Positions 23,401 through 31,779 of a stretch of DNA of 64,000 nucleotides are shown here, in pieces. The DNA lies in NCBI GenBank assembly GCA_013433145.1, contig CM024172.1:12829553-12893552 (forward strand), read 5' to 3'. The stretch comes from Ascaris suum. Lineage: Eukaryota; Nematoda; Chromadorea; Rhabditida; Ascarididae. The notes beneath the pieces are model-generated. The model did no database searches, was not told where the DNA came from, and worked only from the letters and a program-made list of their open reading frames with translations. A program made the translations under genes and the position numbers. Each line of letters begins with the position of its first letter. Within the stretch, counting starts at the first letter, position 1.

Positions 23401-25890
23401 TTCTTTTAATGAGAAGAAGGCTCGGATTTTAGGGGCTTGTCTGTGTTTTAACGATTTGGTTACATCATCCTACACATTCCGCTCATCAAATCTGCCAACT
23501 TAGTAATTTATGAACGACCAATAAAATAGCGAAATAATTCATTCGCTTTTTAGATAACGCGGTCACTGGGACAAATTTTACCGAAGTTCCGTGAAGATAC
23601 GTCCTGATTGATTCTAAAGTGGATGCAATTTTTCCGCATCCTTAAGTCTCTACTGACTCTTTTCAAAATAGAAGATCGAGTTGGGAGTTGAGATAAATAA
23701 CTGCAGTTTAGTGCTGTTACACCCAGTGGTTTTCATAATTGTTTTTGTTGGCACTCAGGTTGAAGTTGCTTAATGGGCAGGTAGACATACCTGCATGCGC
23801 GTGCTTTCACACACGGCTTTTTTCTGATGTACTTTGTAGCATTTGTATATTTGTGGTAATCCCTTAGAGAACTGGTCGGCATTTGAAAGTTGTCGAGTTT
23901 TCGCAAAGAGGCTTTGAAACATCGACATCTGTGGAGCTTGATATGCTTGACTCTGGAAAGTGAATGCATACAGTAGTGGAATTTCACCCTTAAAACAAGT
24001 CAACTTTTGAAGTTTTCTCGAACACTGCTAATTGTGCGAATTTTCTTTCCTACGCACCTTAGTGTTGATTCGAAACTGTAATGTTTAATGGGTTTTGACG
24101 TGAAATAATTCATTGTTATGCAAGTCCTCTATTGTGAAATCAAAGTACTGGAGCCTTTGAATGGATCGATGTATTGCGTAGCTTTATATCCACAATAAGA
24201 TCTTATGGTAACGAACTTTTTGACTAAATTTAATAAAAGCGATGAATGGTGAGTAATGTGGGGTTCTGGTGGAATAATTCAGCATTTATGAACATAAATT
24301 ACAGGTAGAAGTTTTAAATCAAGGAGAGTGATATTTAGAAAAGCATATCGTTTTCGGAAATATTGTACATATAGTACCGAAATTAAAATTCACCTGCTAG
24401 ATTTGATGAATCGATTTTCACGTATTATATACCCATCACTTTTTTGTTTTGCCCATCCTTCGTGTAAATCCGTCGATATACGCTTCCGGACTACACGACC
24501 TGTTGATCGCTGCCAACTGTTTGTTAAAGAGAAAACGCAGAGCAAAGGAAGATATGAAATGTTACATCTACTCATTGTGTATGCTCATTATTACCGGAAA
24601 TTGCTTCAGGGGGATGTGTCGCGGACGTCAAGCGATGCTCAATATTGGAATGATGTGGCTCAGGTAATCGCCGAGCAGTCTTAAATTGGTCGTCTAACTC
24701 GTTCTTTTGCTTCCGGACCACATTCACTGAACCTAATGCAACCTCCACGAGACGATTTATCGTCCAACGTAGTTTTTTTCTCTTCGTTATATGCAACTTG
24801 CTGGTCAAGCGGTCCAATGTAGCCAACGAAACAGTGGCCACTTTCCCATCATAAAACATTTTTGTATGTGGTCCTTTGCATAATGTTCTCGCTTCGAATT
24901 TTCTTTTATGTTGTGCGATGTAGTAGTGATTATGTGATTTTTTTGTTCTTATCTCATGGTACTCTCGATAGCTGCTTGTTTAATTATTAAAATTCCGATT
25001 AGCTTGATGCAGCACTATTTCGCGAATACCTCAGATATTTATTATTGGCATCGTTAAACGTTTCATTCTTGATTATGATTAGCAACTTTCATTTATTTTC
25101 GCGGAGAGATTCATGTGATTGTGCGGAACATTAAAGTAATTCTTTGAAAGCGTCGACGTAAGATTAGCCCACAGAAACCAATATTCAATAATGCACAGTA
25201 CTCAGAGTTACTATGGAAGTTGTTATAGTCGTGTACTTATCGATATCTATAGGTTTTTCAAAGCATTTTTTTTTTTGCAATGATTTGCGTGCTAAAAAAA
25301 ATCACCGAAATATTTTATGACCATATGCATGATTATATACGTATGATGACGTATTTGATTTAGAAATGATGAACAAGCAGTCATATTTTGGGATGTTTGA
25401 AGCGATGTCATTTCTTGCCACATAGGTTGAGATTTTTTTGTTCCGTTTGTTTGTGGGCATGATTCTTGTTGTATTTATACAGTGCATTGTGATTCTTGTA
25501 AAGATCGAATAGTGTCAGCGCATTTTCAACTTGGTTCCCGTTGTTTTCGTTTACCGGCTTTTAAGATCTTCCTTGTATATACGTTTTTTTTTCGAATGCC
25601 TATATCATCATTGGTGAATTCACTCGTTCATTTCTGTTCATTCTTTTATCCTTGCTACTATTTAGGCGGTCTGTTTTGCTTATTTCTTCACTTCTTTGAA
25701 AGGTTTTATTGGAAGTAAGCTGCACAGTTGTTTTTTTCAGAAAGCATATGATGGAAATGACGTTAGCTCGCCAGGGAAACTCTTTTATATCCACAAGTCA
25801 CATACGAAGATATATTTAAGAAATTGCAATGGAAATGATCATCTTACCGCCTTACTGCATAATTCTGAGTACTGCATTGGCTCTTGGTAA
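1361..25890 (+). CDS. ZMIZ1/2-like (tonalli-type) SP-RING transcriptional co-regulator, whole gene model
   Basis: Seventeen exons can be chained in phase: 1361-1608, 3284-3438, 4042-4140, 4752-5087, 6118-6285, 6429-6511, 7703-7814, 8591-8707, 16903-17008, 19160-19352, 20294-20582, 21433-21563, 21885-22093, 22640-22833, 23220-23312, 24610-24663 and 25741-25890. Together they give about 912 codons, 5' incomplete. The order is a Met/Gln/Pro/Ser-rich region, a domain matching the vertebrate ZMIZ segment before the zinc finger (GELDLQLKCF against SDLELQFKCY; NKLVITVTSCVCSHSFIMQL against [20 protein letters not shown]), the MIZ/SP-RING finger, the LEVDQ-like helix after it, a Pro/Gln/Ser linker and an acidic tail. 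In animals ZMIZ proteins are nuclear PIAS-family co-activators of steroid receptors, p53, Notch and chromatin remodelling. SUMO-ligase activity is inferred from the SP-RING. Apart from the elements listed separately, the introns show nothing recognisable. The family call is firm; the first and last exons are the weak points. Confidence 0.88.
3284..3438 (+). CDS. ZMIZ-like gene, exon 2 of the visible model
   Basis: This exon encodes a Ser/Pro/Gln-rich stretch (SAAASQQSSYPVDPAGARPG, then PAYEQ) and ends at a clean donor (GAACAG|gtaatt, phase 0). The start is less certain: after ttgaag at 3284 or after aagtag at 3293. Both keep the phase 1 entry required by the previous exon. Confidence 0.65.
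4042..4140 (+). CDS. ZMIZ-like gene, exon 3 of the visible model
   Basis: Thirty-three codons in phase 0 at both ends, almost all Met, Gln, Gly and Tyr (MGYMQQGYGMMQQQQMMMAQ). The donor is CCCAG|gtgagc. The acceptor (gaattaag) is not the usual nematode TTTCAG form, so the 5' edge could move by a few codons. Confidence 0.65.
4752..5087 (+). CDS. ZMIZ-like gene, exon 4 of the visible model
   Basis: A 112-codon exon between ttattcag and ATGATG|gtcagt, phase 0 at both ends. It is rich in Gly, Met, Pro, Gln and Thr (TPGMPGMGTPMCVAPQMRQV; SPGYPAGTTPTYPQGQSMM). This is like the proline/methionine-rich transactivation region of vertebrate ZMIZ proteins. Confidence 0.75.
6118..6285 (+). CDS. ZMIZ-like gene, exon 5 of the visible model
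   Basis: Fifty-six codons between ggattttcag and GTCGAG|gtagat, phase 0 at both ends. It encodes a helical-looking stretch (QLQHEITRQQVVAYANPNAV) followed by DPSDPMSRISPAFLSEPKM. It leads into the ZMIZ domain; I see no named motif. Confidence 0.75.
6429..6511 (+). CDS. ZMIZ-like gene, exon 6: start of the ZMIZ domain
   Basis: The exon runs from ttcaacag to GCAAG|gtagac and leaves in phase 2. Its product ends in AETGLTAA; the split AG|A codon then gives R and joins GELDLQLKCF in the next exon. The join matches the ZMIZ stretch ending ...LMWRSDLELQFKCY, which supports direct splicing across the 1.2-kb intron. Confidence 0.75.
7703..7814 (+). CDS. ZMIZ-like gene, exon 7: ZMIZ domain
   Basis: The exon opens after tttgttttgcag and encodes GELDLQLKCFQHGDKKQLQQ followed by YNIWP and a polar stretch. 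It lines up with SDLELQFKCYHHEDRQ...NWPASVQ of vertebrate ZMIZ, with the Leu-rich strand, the Cys, a His and the WP pair kept. The donor is AAA|gttggt, phase 0. Confidence 0.85.
8420..8490. repeat. (TA)n microsatellite
   Basis: About 35 uninterrupted TA units in the intron just upstream of exon 8 of the ZMIZ-like gene. The poly-Tyr/Ile open frames across it on both strands are artefacts of the repeat. Confidence 0.97.
8591..8707 (+). CDS. ZMIZ-like gene, exon 8: ZMIZ domain
   Basis: Thirty-nine codons between cattttgcag and TGT|gtaagt, phase 0 at both ends. The product begins VFINNVAVPITALDRALYVG and ends GLNKLVITVTSCVC. It aligns with QVSVNATPLTIER... and [14 protein letters not shown] of ZMIZ1/2. 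The Cys cluster continues into SHSFIMQLV of the next exon, which lies 8.2 kb away. Confidence 0.9.
9055..9078. repeat. (TTA)n microsatellite
   Basis: About eight TTA/ATT units in the large intron of the ZMIZ-like gene. Confidence 0.9.
14373..14433. repeat. (TA)n microsatellite
   Basis: About 30 uninterrupted TA units in the large intron of the ZMIZ-like gene. Confidence 0.97.
15948..16003. repeat. 12-bp perfect inverted repeat
   Basis: CATCTCCTTTCC at 15948-15959 and its exact complement GGAAAGGAGATG at 15992-16003 enclose a 32-base spacer. They lie inside the large intron and could fold into a hairpin in the pre-mRNA. Confidence 0.85.
16903..17008 (+). CDS. ZMIZ-like gene, exon 9: segment before the SP-RING
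   Basis: It encodes SHSFIMQLVNRRPIEAVVNE followed by IFMQSRMFSPNPVVA, matching [22 protein letters not shown] of ZMIZ1/2 residue for residue in its core. The acceptor is aaatttcag. The donor is C|gtgata in phase 1, so the split C|TG codon gives Leu at the junction with the SP-RING exon. Confidence 0.9.
17009..19159 (+). other. Intron with a GC-rich, hairpin-bearing island
   Basis: Mostly AT-rich sequence. Around 17.76-18.01 kb it holds two short GC-rich hairpins (17771-17789 and 17991-18008). I see no open frame or RNA gene that I can name in it. Confidence 0.7.
19160..19352 (+). CDS. ZMIZ-like gene, exon 10: MIZ/SP-RING zinc finger
   Basis: The exon runs from gctttcag to TGCAA|gtgagt. Its core reads RLRIPARSVRCNHSNCFDLE, then AFL and FECPFTPCK. 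It matches the SP-RING consensus FRRIxLPARGxxCKHxQCFDLESYL...WxCPVCNK. The C-x-H-x2-C-F-D-L-E core is intact. The last cysteine pair is spaced CPFTPC (four residues between) rather than CPVC. The first Cys (GNCSQ) sits three residues closer to PAR than in vertebrates. This finger would bind zinc and recruit a SUMO-charged E2, as in PIAS/Siz proteins. Confidence 0.93.
20294..20582 (+). CDS. ZMIZ-like gene, exon 11: C-terminal flank of the SP-RING
   Basis: After aacattgcag the split codon AA|G gives Lys, then SVFTLGEIEVDQFIAQIL follows. This matches ALLEGLEVDQYMWGIL of ZMIZ1/2; a later CWRIIDP matches SWRPV. The rest is a Gln/Ser/Pro linker. The donor may be GGAGGT|gtgtgt (20582, phase 0) or G|gtgtgt at 20580. 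Only the first agrees with a usable acceptor for the next exon. Confidence 0.88.
21433..21563 (+). CDS. ZMIZ-like gene, exon 12: Pro/Ser/Gln linker
   Basis: It encodes DQQQAQSPFNPNSVPAPPSS and a Ser/Pro-rich continuation ending in PYGPSTST, and leaves at ACAAG|gtgcgt in phase 2. The start is uncertain: the frame is open back to 21355, so acceptors at 21376 or 21391 would also keep phase 0. Confidence 0.65.
21885..22093 (+). CDS. ZMIZ-like gene, exon 13: Pro/Gln/Thr linker
   Basis: The exon opens after gccgttgcag. AG|T gives Ser, then PPLTQSTVQQQRCSPPSAPP and GGPGTPTTPSNAQNPPSIGP follow. It leaves at ACAG|gttgaa in phase 1. The composition is typical of the disordered region after the ZMIZ SP-RING. 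The reverse strand is also open here, but only by chance of composition. Confidence 0.8.
22640..22833 (+). CDS. ZMIZ-like gene, exon 14: acidic activation segment
   Basis: The acceptor is ttcattttag and the donor GCAAAG|gtcctt. The product ends LNELTSSLNVGQIDDFFDDL followed by IFSDAK. This echoes the C-terminal LPELTNPDELLSYL...DDLLSLF of vertebrate ZMIZ: a LxELT motif followed by alternating acidic and bulky hydrophobic residues, as in transactivation domains. Confidence 0.8.
23220..23312 (+). CDS. ZMIZ-like gene, exon 15
   Basis: Thirty-one codons, phase 0 at both ends (tatttag|ATG ... CGCGAG|gttagc). The product MSSAAEMQKYLNEDLFVGSG is followed by LAEINAALKRE. It extends the acidic/hydrophobic tail beyond the vertebrate stop. 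It is kept because the frame, splice sites and composition agree. Confidence 0.65.
24610..24663 (+). CDS. ZMIZ-like gene, exon 16 (short)
   Basis: Eighteen codons between attgcttcag and GCTCAG|gtaatc, phase 0 at both ends, reading GDVSRTSSDAQYWNDVAQ. The splice signals are good, but with such a short exon the call rests on phase and position alone. Confidence 0.5.
25741..25890 (+). CDS. ZMIZ-like gene, candidate last exon
   Basis: After a strong acceptor (gtttttttcag) an open frame in the right phase begins KAYDGNDVSSPGKLFYIHKS and stops at 25888-25890 (TAA). I recognise no motif. It could be the terminal exon, or the true end may use another acceptor; TTG|gtaatg just before the stop could even act as a donor. 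Confidence 0.4.
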   Translation, partial: KAYDGNDVSSPGKLFYIHKSHTKIYLRNCNGNDHLTALLHNSEYCIGSW

Positions 25891-27024
25891 TGCGATGCCC
25901 AAATCGCATTTTTTTTTTTCTGTGGGTATCTGCTTTTAATTATTAAACTTACGCACTTTATCGTTTTCAATGATCTTCTTTCCCCTGTGAATAATTGTGT
26001 AATATTTTATTTCTTTCTTTTCCTCAGTGCACTTTCGCTTTGTTGTTTTCTTTTTTTCCGCAATTTTATCTATCCTTTGCAATTTCTTCATCTAGCTAAG
26101 TTTTATTTTGTCATTCTTTTCGATTGCATCTTGTCTGAATTGCTTTATTATTTAGTCTGATTGTGTCGCATCATCTTGCGCGTTTCTTTTTTTGCTTTTT
26201 TGTTTCCGAGGTTTGTATTTTGTTACTCTTCGAGGTTTATTTATTTCATCTTTTTTTTTTTTAAAGAATATGCACACGAACATTTCGCTTTATATCCACT
26301 TAGTCAACCTCTTTTTCTCGTTATTAAATTTTTGCTAGCATTTATTCAAGAGAACCCTCGTCTACTATAAACTAATGTTGGTGGAAACTAGGCAATCCAC
26401 GTGTTGAGGAGATTTTTATAATGTTCAGATGCTCTGGCAGGCAAACGACGTATTACTGCTAATTTTTCCGGTCTGACTACATTACAACGTTTCAACTTAT
26501 GTGATATTTTCACGCTATGTAGTATTGTATTTTCACTAAACAACGGCGTAAGTAGAAAAATGTTCATGATAGATCCAAAGACTACTTTTTTTGAAGCAGT
26601 GGTGCGTCTTTGTATGGTTTTAGTTGTTAGAAGTCATATGAGATGGATTGGGGTAGTGAAATATTAGTAATTCAGCTGCACTCATAAGAGACACAATGAA
26701 ATAATTCGATGCGGTTGTCTAATTGGCTACGTTTAGCGTATATTCTGTACATGATGAATCGAATACGCTTCCCATCCAGCATAATGCCACTCTCTTGTCG
26801 TACAATCGTGTGCATTCGATTTGATTATTGTTTCAATATGGACGTAAATCCTCTTTGTTCACTTTATTGGCTATTGTATATGCGTATTTTCTCAACTTCT
26901 ACATATTTTAAATTAGTGATGAAAAGTTCTTTGATGATTTGTTTGTACATATGAAGATTCGCAACCTTGGAGAGGCGTATTTTTTATAGGAAGGTATTTG
27001 AGATCGAAATGACCCTAGGTCGCT
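25891..27024. other. Downstream flank of the ZMIZ-like gene, no gene seen
   Basis: T-rich sequence with long pyrimidine runs on the + strand (25.9-26.3 kb). It probably includes the 3' UTR of the ZMIZ-like gene. I see no coding exon here. Confidence 0.5.
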
Positions 27025-27300
27025 AATGACGGCCACGTTGTTCATGGAGGAGCATTTCTTGGTCGTTACGCTAGGATCGCTGTATCTTGCGAGCGAAGGC
27101 ATGAATGGCAGTCGGTTTAAATTGGTTCTGAAGGCTCGAAGAAGCAATATTGAGAGAATCTTGAGATGTATGAGTACTCTGATGTCTTCGAAGGCGGTAC
27201 GATAAAAGTATTTGAGAACTCGTACAACATGGAGGACGTTCTGGTCTCTGTTGCTGTTTCTGCGAACCCGGATCGAAATGCAGTGGTTTTTAGCCTTATA
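27025..27300 (+). pseudogene. Unrecognised broken coding segment
   Basis: One + strand frame reads like protein across two in-frame stops: NDGHVVHGGAFLGRYARIAV...HEWQSV, stop, a short stretch, stop, then MYEYSDVFEGGTIKVFENSY and NMEDVLVSVAVSANPDRNAV. After about 27290 the coding look shifts to another frame (TGILNFSLNFKVESNFVGPG), as if by a frameshift. I recognise no family. It could be a decayed gene or transposon fragment, or chance; the reverse strand is also partly open. Confidence 0.3.
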
Positions 27301-27796
27301 ATTTTATGTATCACAATCAGCGAATCACAAAAGTAACGAAACCGGCATACTGAATTTCAGTTTAAACTTTAAAGTGGAATCAAACTTTGTGGGACCTGGA
27401 AGACCTTCCAGCACAAATGATTTTAAATTGAATTTCCGACCATTACATCGGAAAAAAATGAGCGAGCGAGGTTAGTTCAGCCGGAAATGAGTTTTTTCTT
27501 GAAGCGTTTTTTGAGCAATATATAGGTGAATGGCCACGCAAAAGATTGCAAAAGAGGTGAACAGGATATGGGTCGTAGAAAAATTACCCTAAGCGGCAAT
27601 CAAACTGCCTTCGGTGTGTCTGAGAAATACGGATGGTGTACCACCACATAAAGCGAAGGGAACATTGTAAGTATGTTTGCGAAGAACCTTGAAAAATGAG
27701 CCAGAACTTTTACATATAGGACGCCTGTTACAGCGAAATTTCAGAGGTATTCAGAAAGCAAACTGCACGTTAGCCAATTACTGCTAAATTTGGAGA

Positions 27797-27810
27797 GGGG
27801 GGAGGGGGGG
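27797..27810 (+). repeat. G-rich run
   Basis: GGGGGGAGGGGGGG in an otherwise AT-rich intergenic stretch. It is short, but of the kind that can form a G-quadruplex with neighbouring G runs. Confidence 0.85.
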
Positions 27811-28707
27811 TTCGAGGTCAATAACATTCTTTTGCTCGGGTGCTTATCGCGTAGCGTTTTTCTTTCCATCTCGCTATAAATGCATTTATAAAATGTTTAT
27901 TTAGCATTTCTACGGCATATCGCACACCATTCCCACTTTCTAGCAAGTTTTATGCAATGAATTCCATGGTATCTAAGACACCGATAAAATACGATCGATT
28001 CGTATGGCGTATGCAGATCAAGCATCAGGACGAAAAAACAATCATCAGTGAAACCTCGAAGTTACGACGATGGTGATCCCATCTTTGCTCTTTTTTCATT
28101 TTACATACAACGATATCATTGTACACAAGATGCACGGCATTGTGTTTCTCCGATGTTGGCTAAATATGCGAGGGATTGAGAACACTTATGCTGAGCCAAT
28201 ACTATCGGCTCCTACATACTTGAATTTCTAGATAATCTTCCTCATTCTTTCATCTATTCTTTGAAAATGAAACTTCTAACAGAAAAATTTTTTAAAAAAC
28301 ATTCAGAGAATTTTGATATTCAGAACTGAACAACAGGCATAGAAGCAAGAATGTGAAAGTAGCCGTAGATTGATAGGCGTTTAGTTACATTGGTGCTCTT
28401 GCCAAGTTTCCCAGTCGGTTTCGATCGATGTAATTTTGTTGCGTTTTGCTACTGATATAAACCATTACAACTAATTAATAGTTAAAAAGCTACCATTTGC
28501 AATTTTGATTTCGAGATGTGTTAAAATAGGGATTTATAAAGAGAAGAGTTAAAATGGCTCAATAATCCACCATCAATCACCCTAATTTCACATACTTCAA
28601 ACATGCCAAGCTCAATATTTAAGGTTATCTAATACATTACAGCGCTTGAATACTAGTTATTCACATGACACATAAAAAATCAAACTGCAAACTGTGTGAT
28701 GCCTCTG

Positions 28708-28754
28708 TGATTCATGCAACTGACAAAAAAAACGTCTATGAAACACTATAAATA
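28708..28754 (+). promoter_or_regulatory. Promoter of cecropin gene A: TGATTCAT site plus TATA box
   Basis: TGATTCAT (28708-28715), a bZIP-type near-match to TGACTCA, lies 39 bp upstream of TATAAATA (28747-28754). The TATA box begins 82 bp upstream of the ATG at 28829. The same two elements at near-identical distances precede the other three intact cecropin genes. The flanks also match copy D (ACTGCAAAxTGTGTGATG just upstream) and copy B (ATGAAACxCTATAAATAGGC). Confidence 0.75.
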
Positions 28755-28828
28755 GGCAGAATCAGCGGACGAGAGCATCACTCGTTGCATCGTTATTTCA
28801 TTTGTTAAGTTCTTGCGATCTACTCGTC

Positions 28829-29255
28829 ATGTTTGCTACACGTCGTGCTTTACTGTGTATGTTCCTCATATATCTGTTCGTGCAAACGGCAGAAAGCAGC
28901 TGGCTCAGCAAAACTGCCAAGAAACTTGAGAACTCAGCAAAGAAACGCATATCTGAAGGTAAAAACTATTATTGAATATTTGCTTCAAAATTGTTTCATT
29001 ATGCCCGTGATATACCTGGGACGTGCCAGTCTCGCACCTTATAGCTGCTGCGCTCCACTTTCTTTCTGCAAGTGGATGACAGGTTACATGAAAGTTTCCT
29101 TAGCTTCTTCCATGTGCTTCAAGTAAAGTTACTTTCTTTGAGGAATTGCAATCGCTATACAAGGCGGTCCGCGCCGACGTCGTTTCGTCGCAGAGCAGGA
29201 CGCGATTCACTCTCGTGTTAGCCGAGAAGTGCCTACCCTGTCCGACTCAGTTTGA
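28829..29255 (+). CDS. Cecropin P1-type antimicrobial peptide precursor, copy A
   Basis: Two exons, 28829-28958 and 29143-29255, joined across a 184-bp intron at the Gly codon G|GA, give an 80-residue precursor. Residues 1-23 are a signal peptide (MFATRRALLCMFLIYLFVQT, AES). The 31-residue mature peptide begins SWLSKTAKKLENSAKKRISE and ends IAIAIQGGPR. It is followed by Arg-Arg-Arg-Phe and an acidic 26-residue pro-tail ending TLSDSV. The mature part matches cecropin P1 as I know it: a cationic amphipathic helix, a hinge Gly, then a hydrophobic tail, which disrupts bacterial membranes. R31-R34 form a basic processing site. The peptide is probably secreted. The gene has its own promoter and shares its split codon with copies B, C and D. 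Confidence 0.95.
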
Positions 29256-29567
29256 TTGCTTTTGCAACTATTGGTGACGATGATATATGCTTCTACATAT
29301 GACTTCACGGTGGGCTTGGACTGGATTCAGTGAATTTGTAACGGATTTTTATGGATTTATGCATATATGACGCCTTCATATTTGTGCAATCTGGTGATAT
29401 TAACGTATATGTATAAATCTGCCTTTGGTTTTCTGATCCGATGAGCTAGACATATTGCTGAAGGATGGCAGAAGATGTATGCATGTCAACAGCTAATGTC
29501 TTTAATTTGACTTGTTAGAGTGATCCTGCGGTTCGTTCTTTGAGCAGCAAGGGAGATGCGTAAAGTA

Positions 29568-29848
29568 GTGATCGTTTGAGTTTGGGAAGAGGAGGATACG
29601 AGGGGAAGGAGGAGTTTCATGACGAAGACGAGAATAATGTGTGGAATTTCAAAGGCGAAATCGCATTCCGATTTTTGCGAGAAAGGAATATAGACAGAAG
29701 GGTGACGAGATGATGGCATGCCAACACGGATAAGTTGTTCAAAGAAATGAATTCGCATCTGTTTTACAGCGGCCGTTTCGTTCGAGCTATGAAAGAAGAA
29801 TTACACACTGATGAAGTCAGAAAAGAAACTTTGTAACAGCGAACGTAC
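29568..29848 (+). pseudogene. Unrecognised coding-like segment with an in-frame stop
   Basis: One + strand frame reads GYEGKEEFHDEDENNVWNFK, then GEIAFRFLRERNIDRRVTR, stop, then WHANTDKLFKEMNSHLFYSG and RFVRAMKEELHTDEVRKETL, stop. The composition looks like protein on both sides of the TGA. AGAAG|ggtgacg near the stop could instead be a donor. No family recognised; it may be a relic, or exons of an unseen gene. Confidence 0.3.
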
Positions 29849-31463
29849 AGATAGGCAGAATGAATTATTCCGAAGCGTCGCACAAAAAGCTTTGCTGTCA
29901 GACGCGAAGACAAGAACGAACTATACATTTCAAGCAAACTATACGAAAAACAAGAGGGAAAACTAATCGCTTGAGAGTTGAATTTCTGTAGAATGTAGAA
30001 TTACTTTGGCCCAAAAATTGGACAGGATCTTACCCGCTGTCGATGAAACGCCCAGAGCCAGTGGAGAGACAGCAAGCAGCCTAGGTTGCTGCCGAGGCTG
30101 TTTAACCTTGTGAGGAGGAAGGCGGGAAAACATGTCGAATCTCTGCCTAGAAATAATCTGACGTGGTGCCGCTTCCATATGTTTTCACGCAATACAGCCA
30201 AAAACTATCGGAGCGTAGAGTTGGTGAGATCATTCTTTTACCTTCTGCATGCTTCCTCTTCTAAGGGAATATAACGCATGGCTACGTCTAGTCGGGTATT
30301 CGATTCCGAAGTGTCCGTTCCCCTCTCCGTCGTACTTCTTTCTGCGGAATATACCAGCTGCGTTTGCTTTATATGTTAGATCCTCGATAGAGAGACATGT
30401 AGGCTAATGGACTCAATGTCTGACGTATCTTGCTGGCACACGTGGTTTCGCATCTCATGGGTGTGGGAAGTGCCACAGTCTGTAATCAATCTGAGAAAAG
30501 CGTGCATTATTACCATATTTAAAAAACATCCAACCAAACCTATGAAGAATTACGAACCAACACACACTGCGCCATTCGAATATACCGTTTGAAGTTGCAA
30601 CTTCCGGGAACAGGTAACTGTTTTGTTGCAGAAAACTTGTGCAATTGGGTGCTGAGATTTGAGCACATTATTTCGGTAATTCATGATTTGTTGGCAGTAT
30701 ATTAAAATGAACGCGGAAGGCCTAGTCCCGCAGGTGAAGACGACGCAATGATGTCAAAATTCACACACACAGTCATGGAGGATTTATTGGCTTCCAAAGC
30801 ATCTACTCCATTCAGCTGCAATCAAGAAGTCTGAAATTATTAATCGATACACGACTGTTGTCCTCCTGGAATACTTCAAAAAGGAGAGTAATTGTGATGC
30901 TCGGAACAAACGAATGTGGTTTGTCTCATAGAAGCTCTGGATATTTTAATGAGATATTGCTCATATAAACATCTTCAATAACATCGAAGTGAAGAATATG
31001 TTAAGAATCTCAAGTTGCTTAAATTCTTTTAATGAAAATCTTCGAAAAGTGGAATAGAAAACGCACAAGAGTTATGGATTTCGTAGTAGGGAGCGAAGTG
31101 CTGTTCACGTTGCAAAACTACAATCACTATATTGGCAGTCGTGCACCGAACCTGTTATCTTCATTTGAGACTAATACAAAATATTTTTTTGCATTTTGCG
31201 CAAAATACGTATGAAACGATGCTCTTTCAACGACGCTCTTTTTTATTAAAGTATGCAATACATCTCCGACGCTCATTCATCACGCATGCTTCGCATTCGA
31301 CCTCCACTTCAGCTCGGGGAAAAATGTTGCACCAAAAGGATGTGTGCAAGGCTTCCAACTTCGTGTTCTAAGAATCTGCGGTCCGCTTCCTTTAAATATC
31401 AATAATTTCCGGTCTCTCATCTCCAAACCTTTCAAACCGCACACTAGTCACTTCGATCATCAC

Positions 31464-31779
31464 AACATTGCTGTTCTTGTGCGCAGAACGCTATTTTTGG
31501 TTCGTTCGTTCGTACGTTATACTAACGCTGCGGCTTTTTTCTTTCCATTATTTTTCTCACTTACATGCTCTGGTGCCCCATCTTTCTCTCCGTTTCACAT
31601 ATTTTCTCTACATTCCTACAAAACATTGCTGTTCTTGTGCGCAGAACGCTATTTTTGGTTCGTTCGTTCGTACGTTATACTAACGCTGCGGCTTTTTTCT
31701 TTCCATTATTTTTCTCACTTACATGCTCTGGTGCCCCATCTTTCTCTCCGTTTCACATATTTTCTCTACATTCCTACAA
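31464..31779. repeat. Perfect 158-bp tandem duplication
   Basis: Positions 31464-31621 and 31622-31779 are identical by eye over 158 bases, from AACATTGCTG to TTCCTACAA. The exact identity implies a recent duplication or recent conversion. The 160-codon + strand frame across it exists only because the unit lacks stops and is doubled. Confidence 0.95.

Noticed and set aside
28180..28240. A TGCTGAGCCAA word resembling the reversed start of a mature cecropin coding region
   Set aside because: Similarity stops after about 12 bases and no frame keeps the peptide register.
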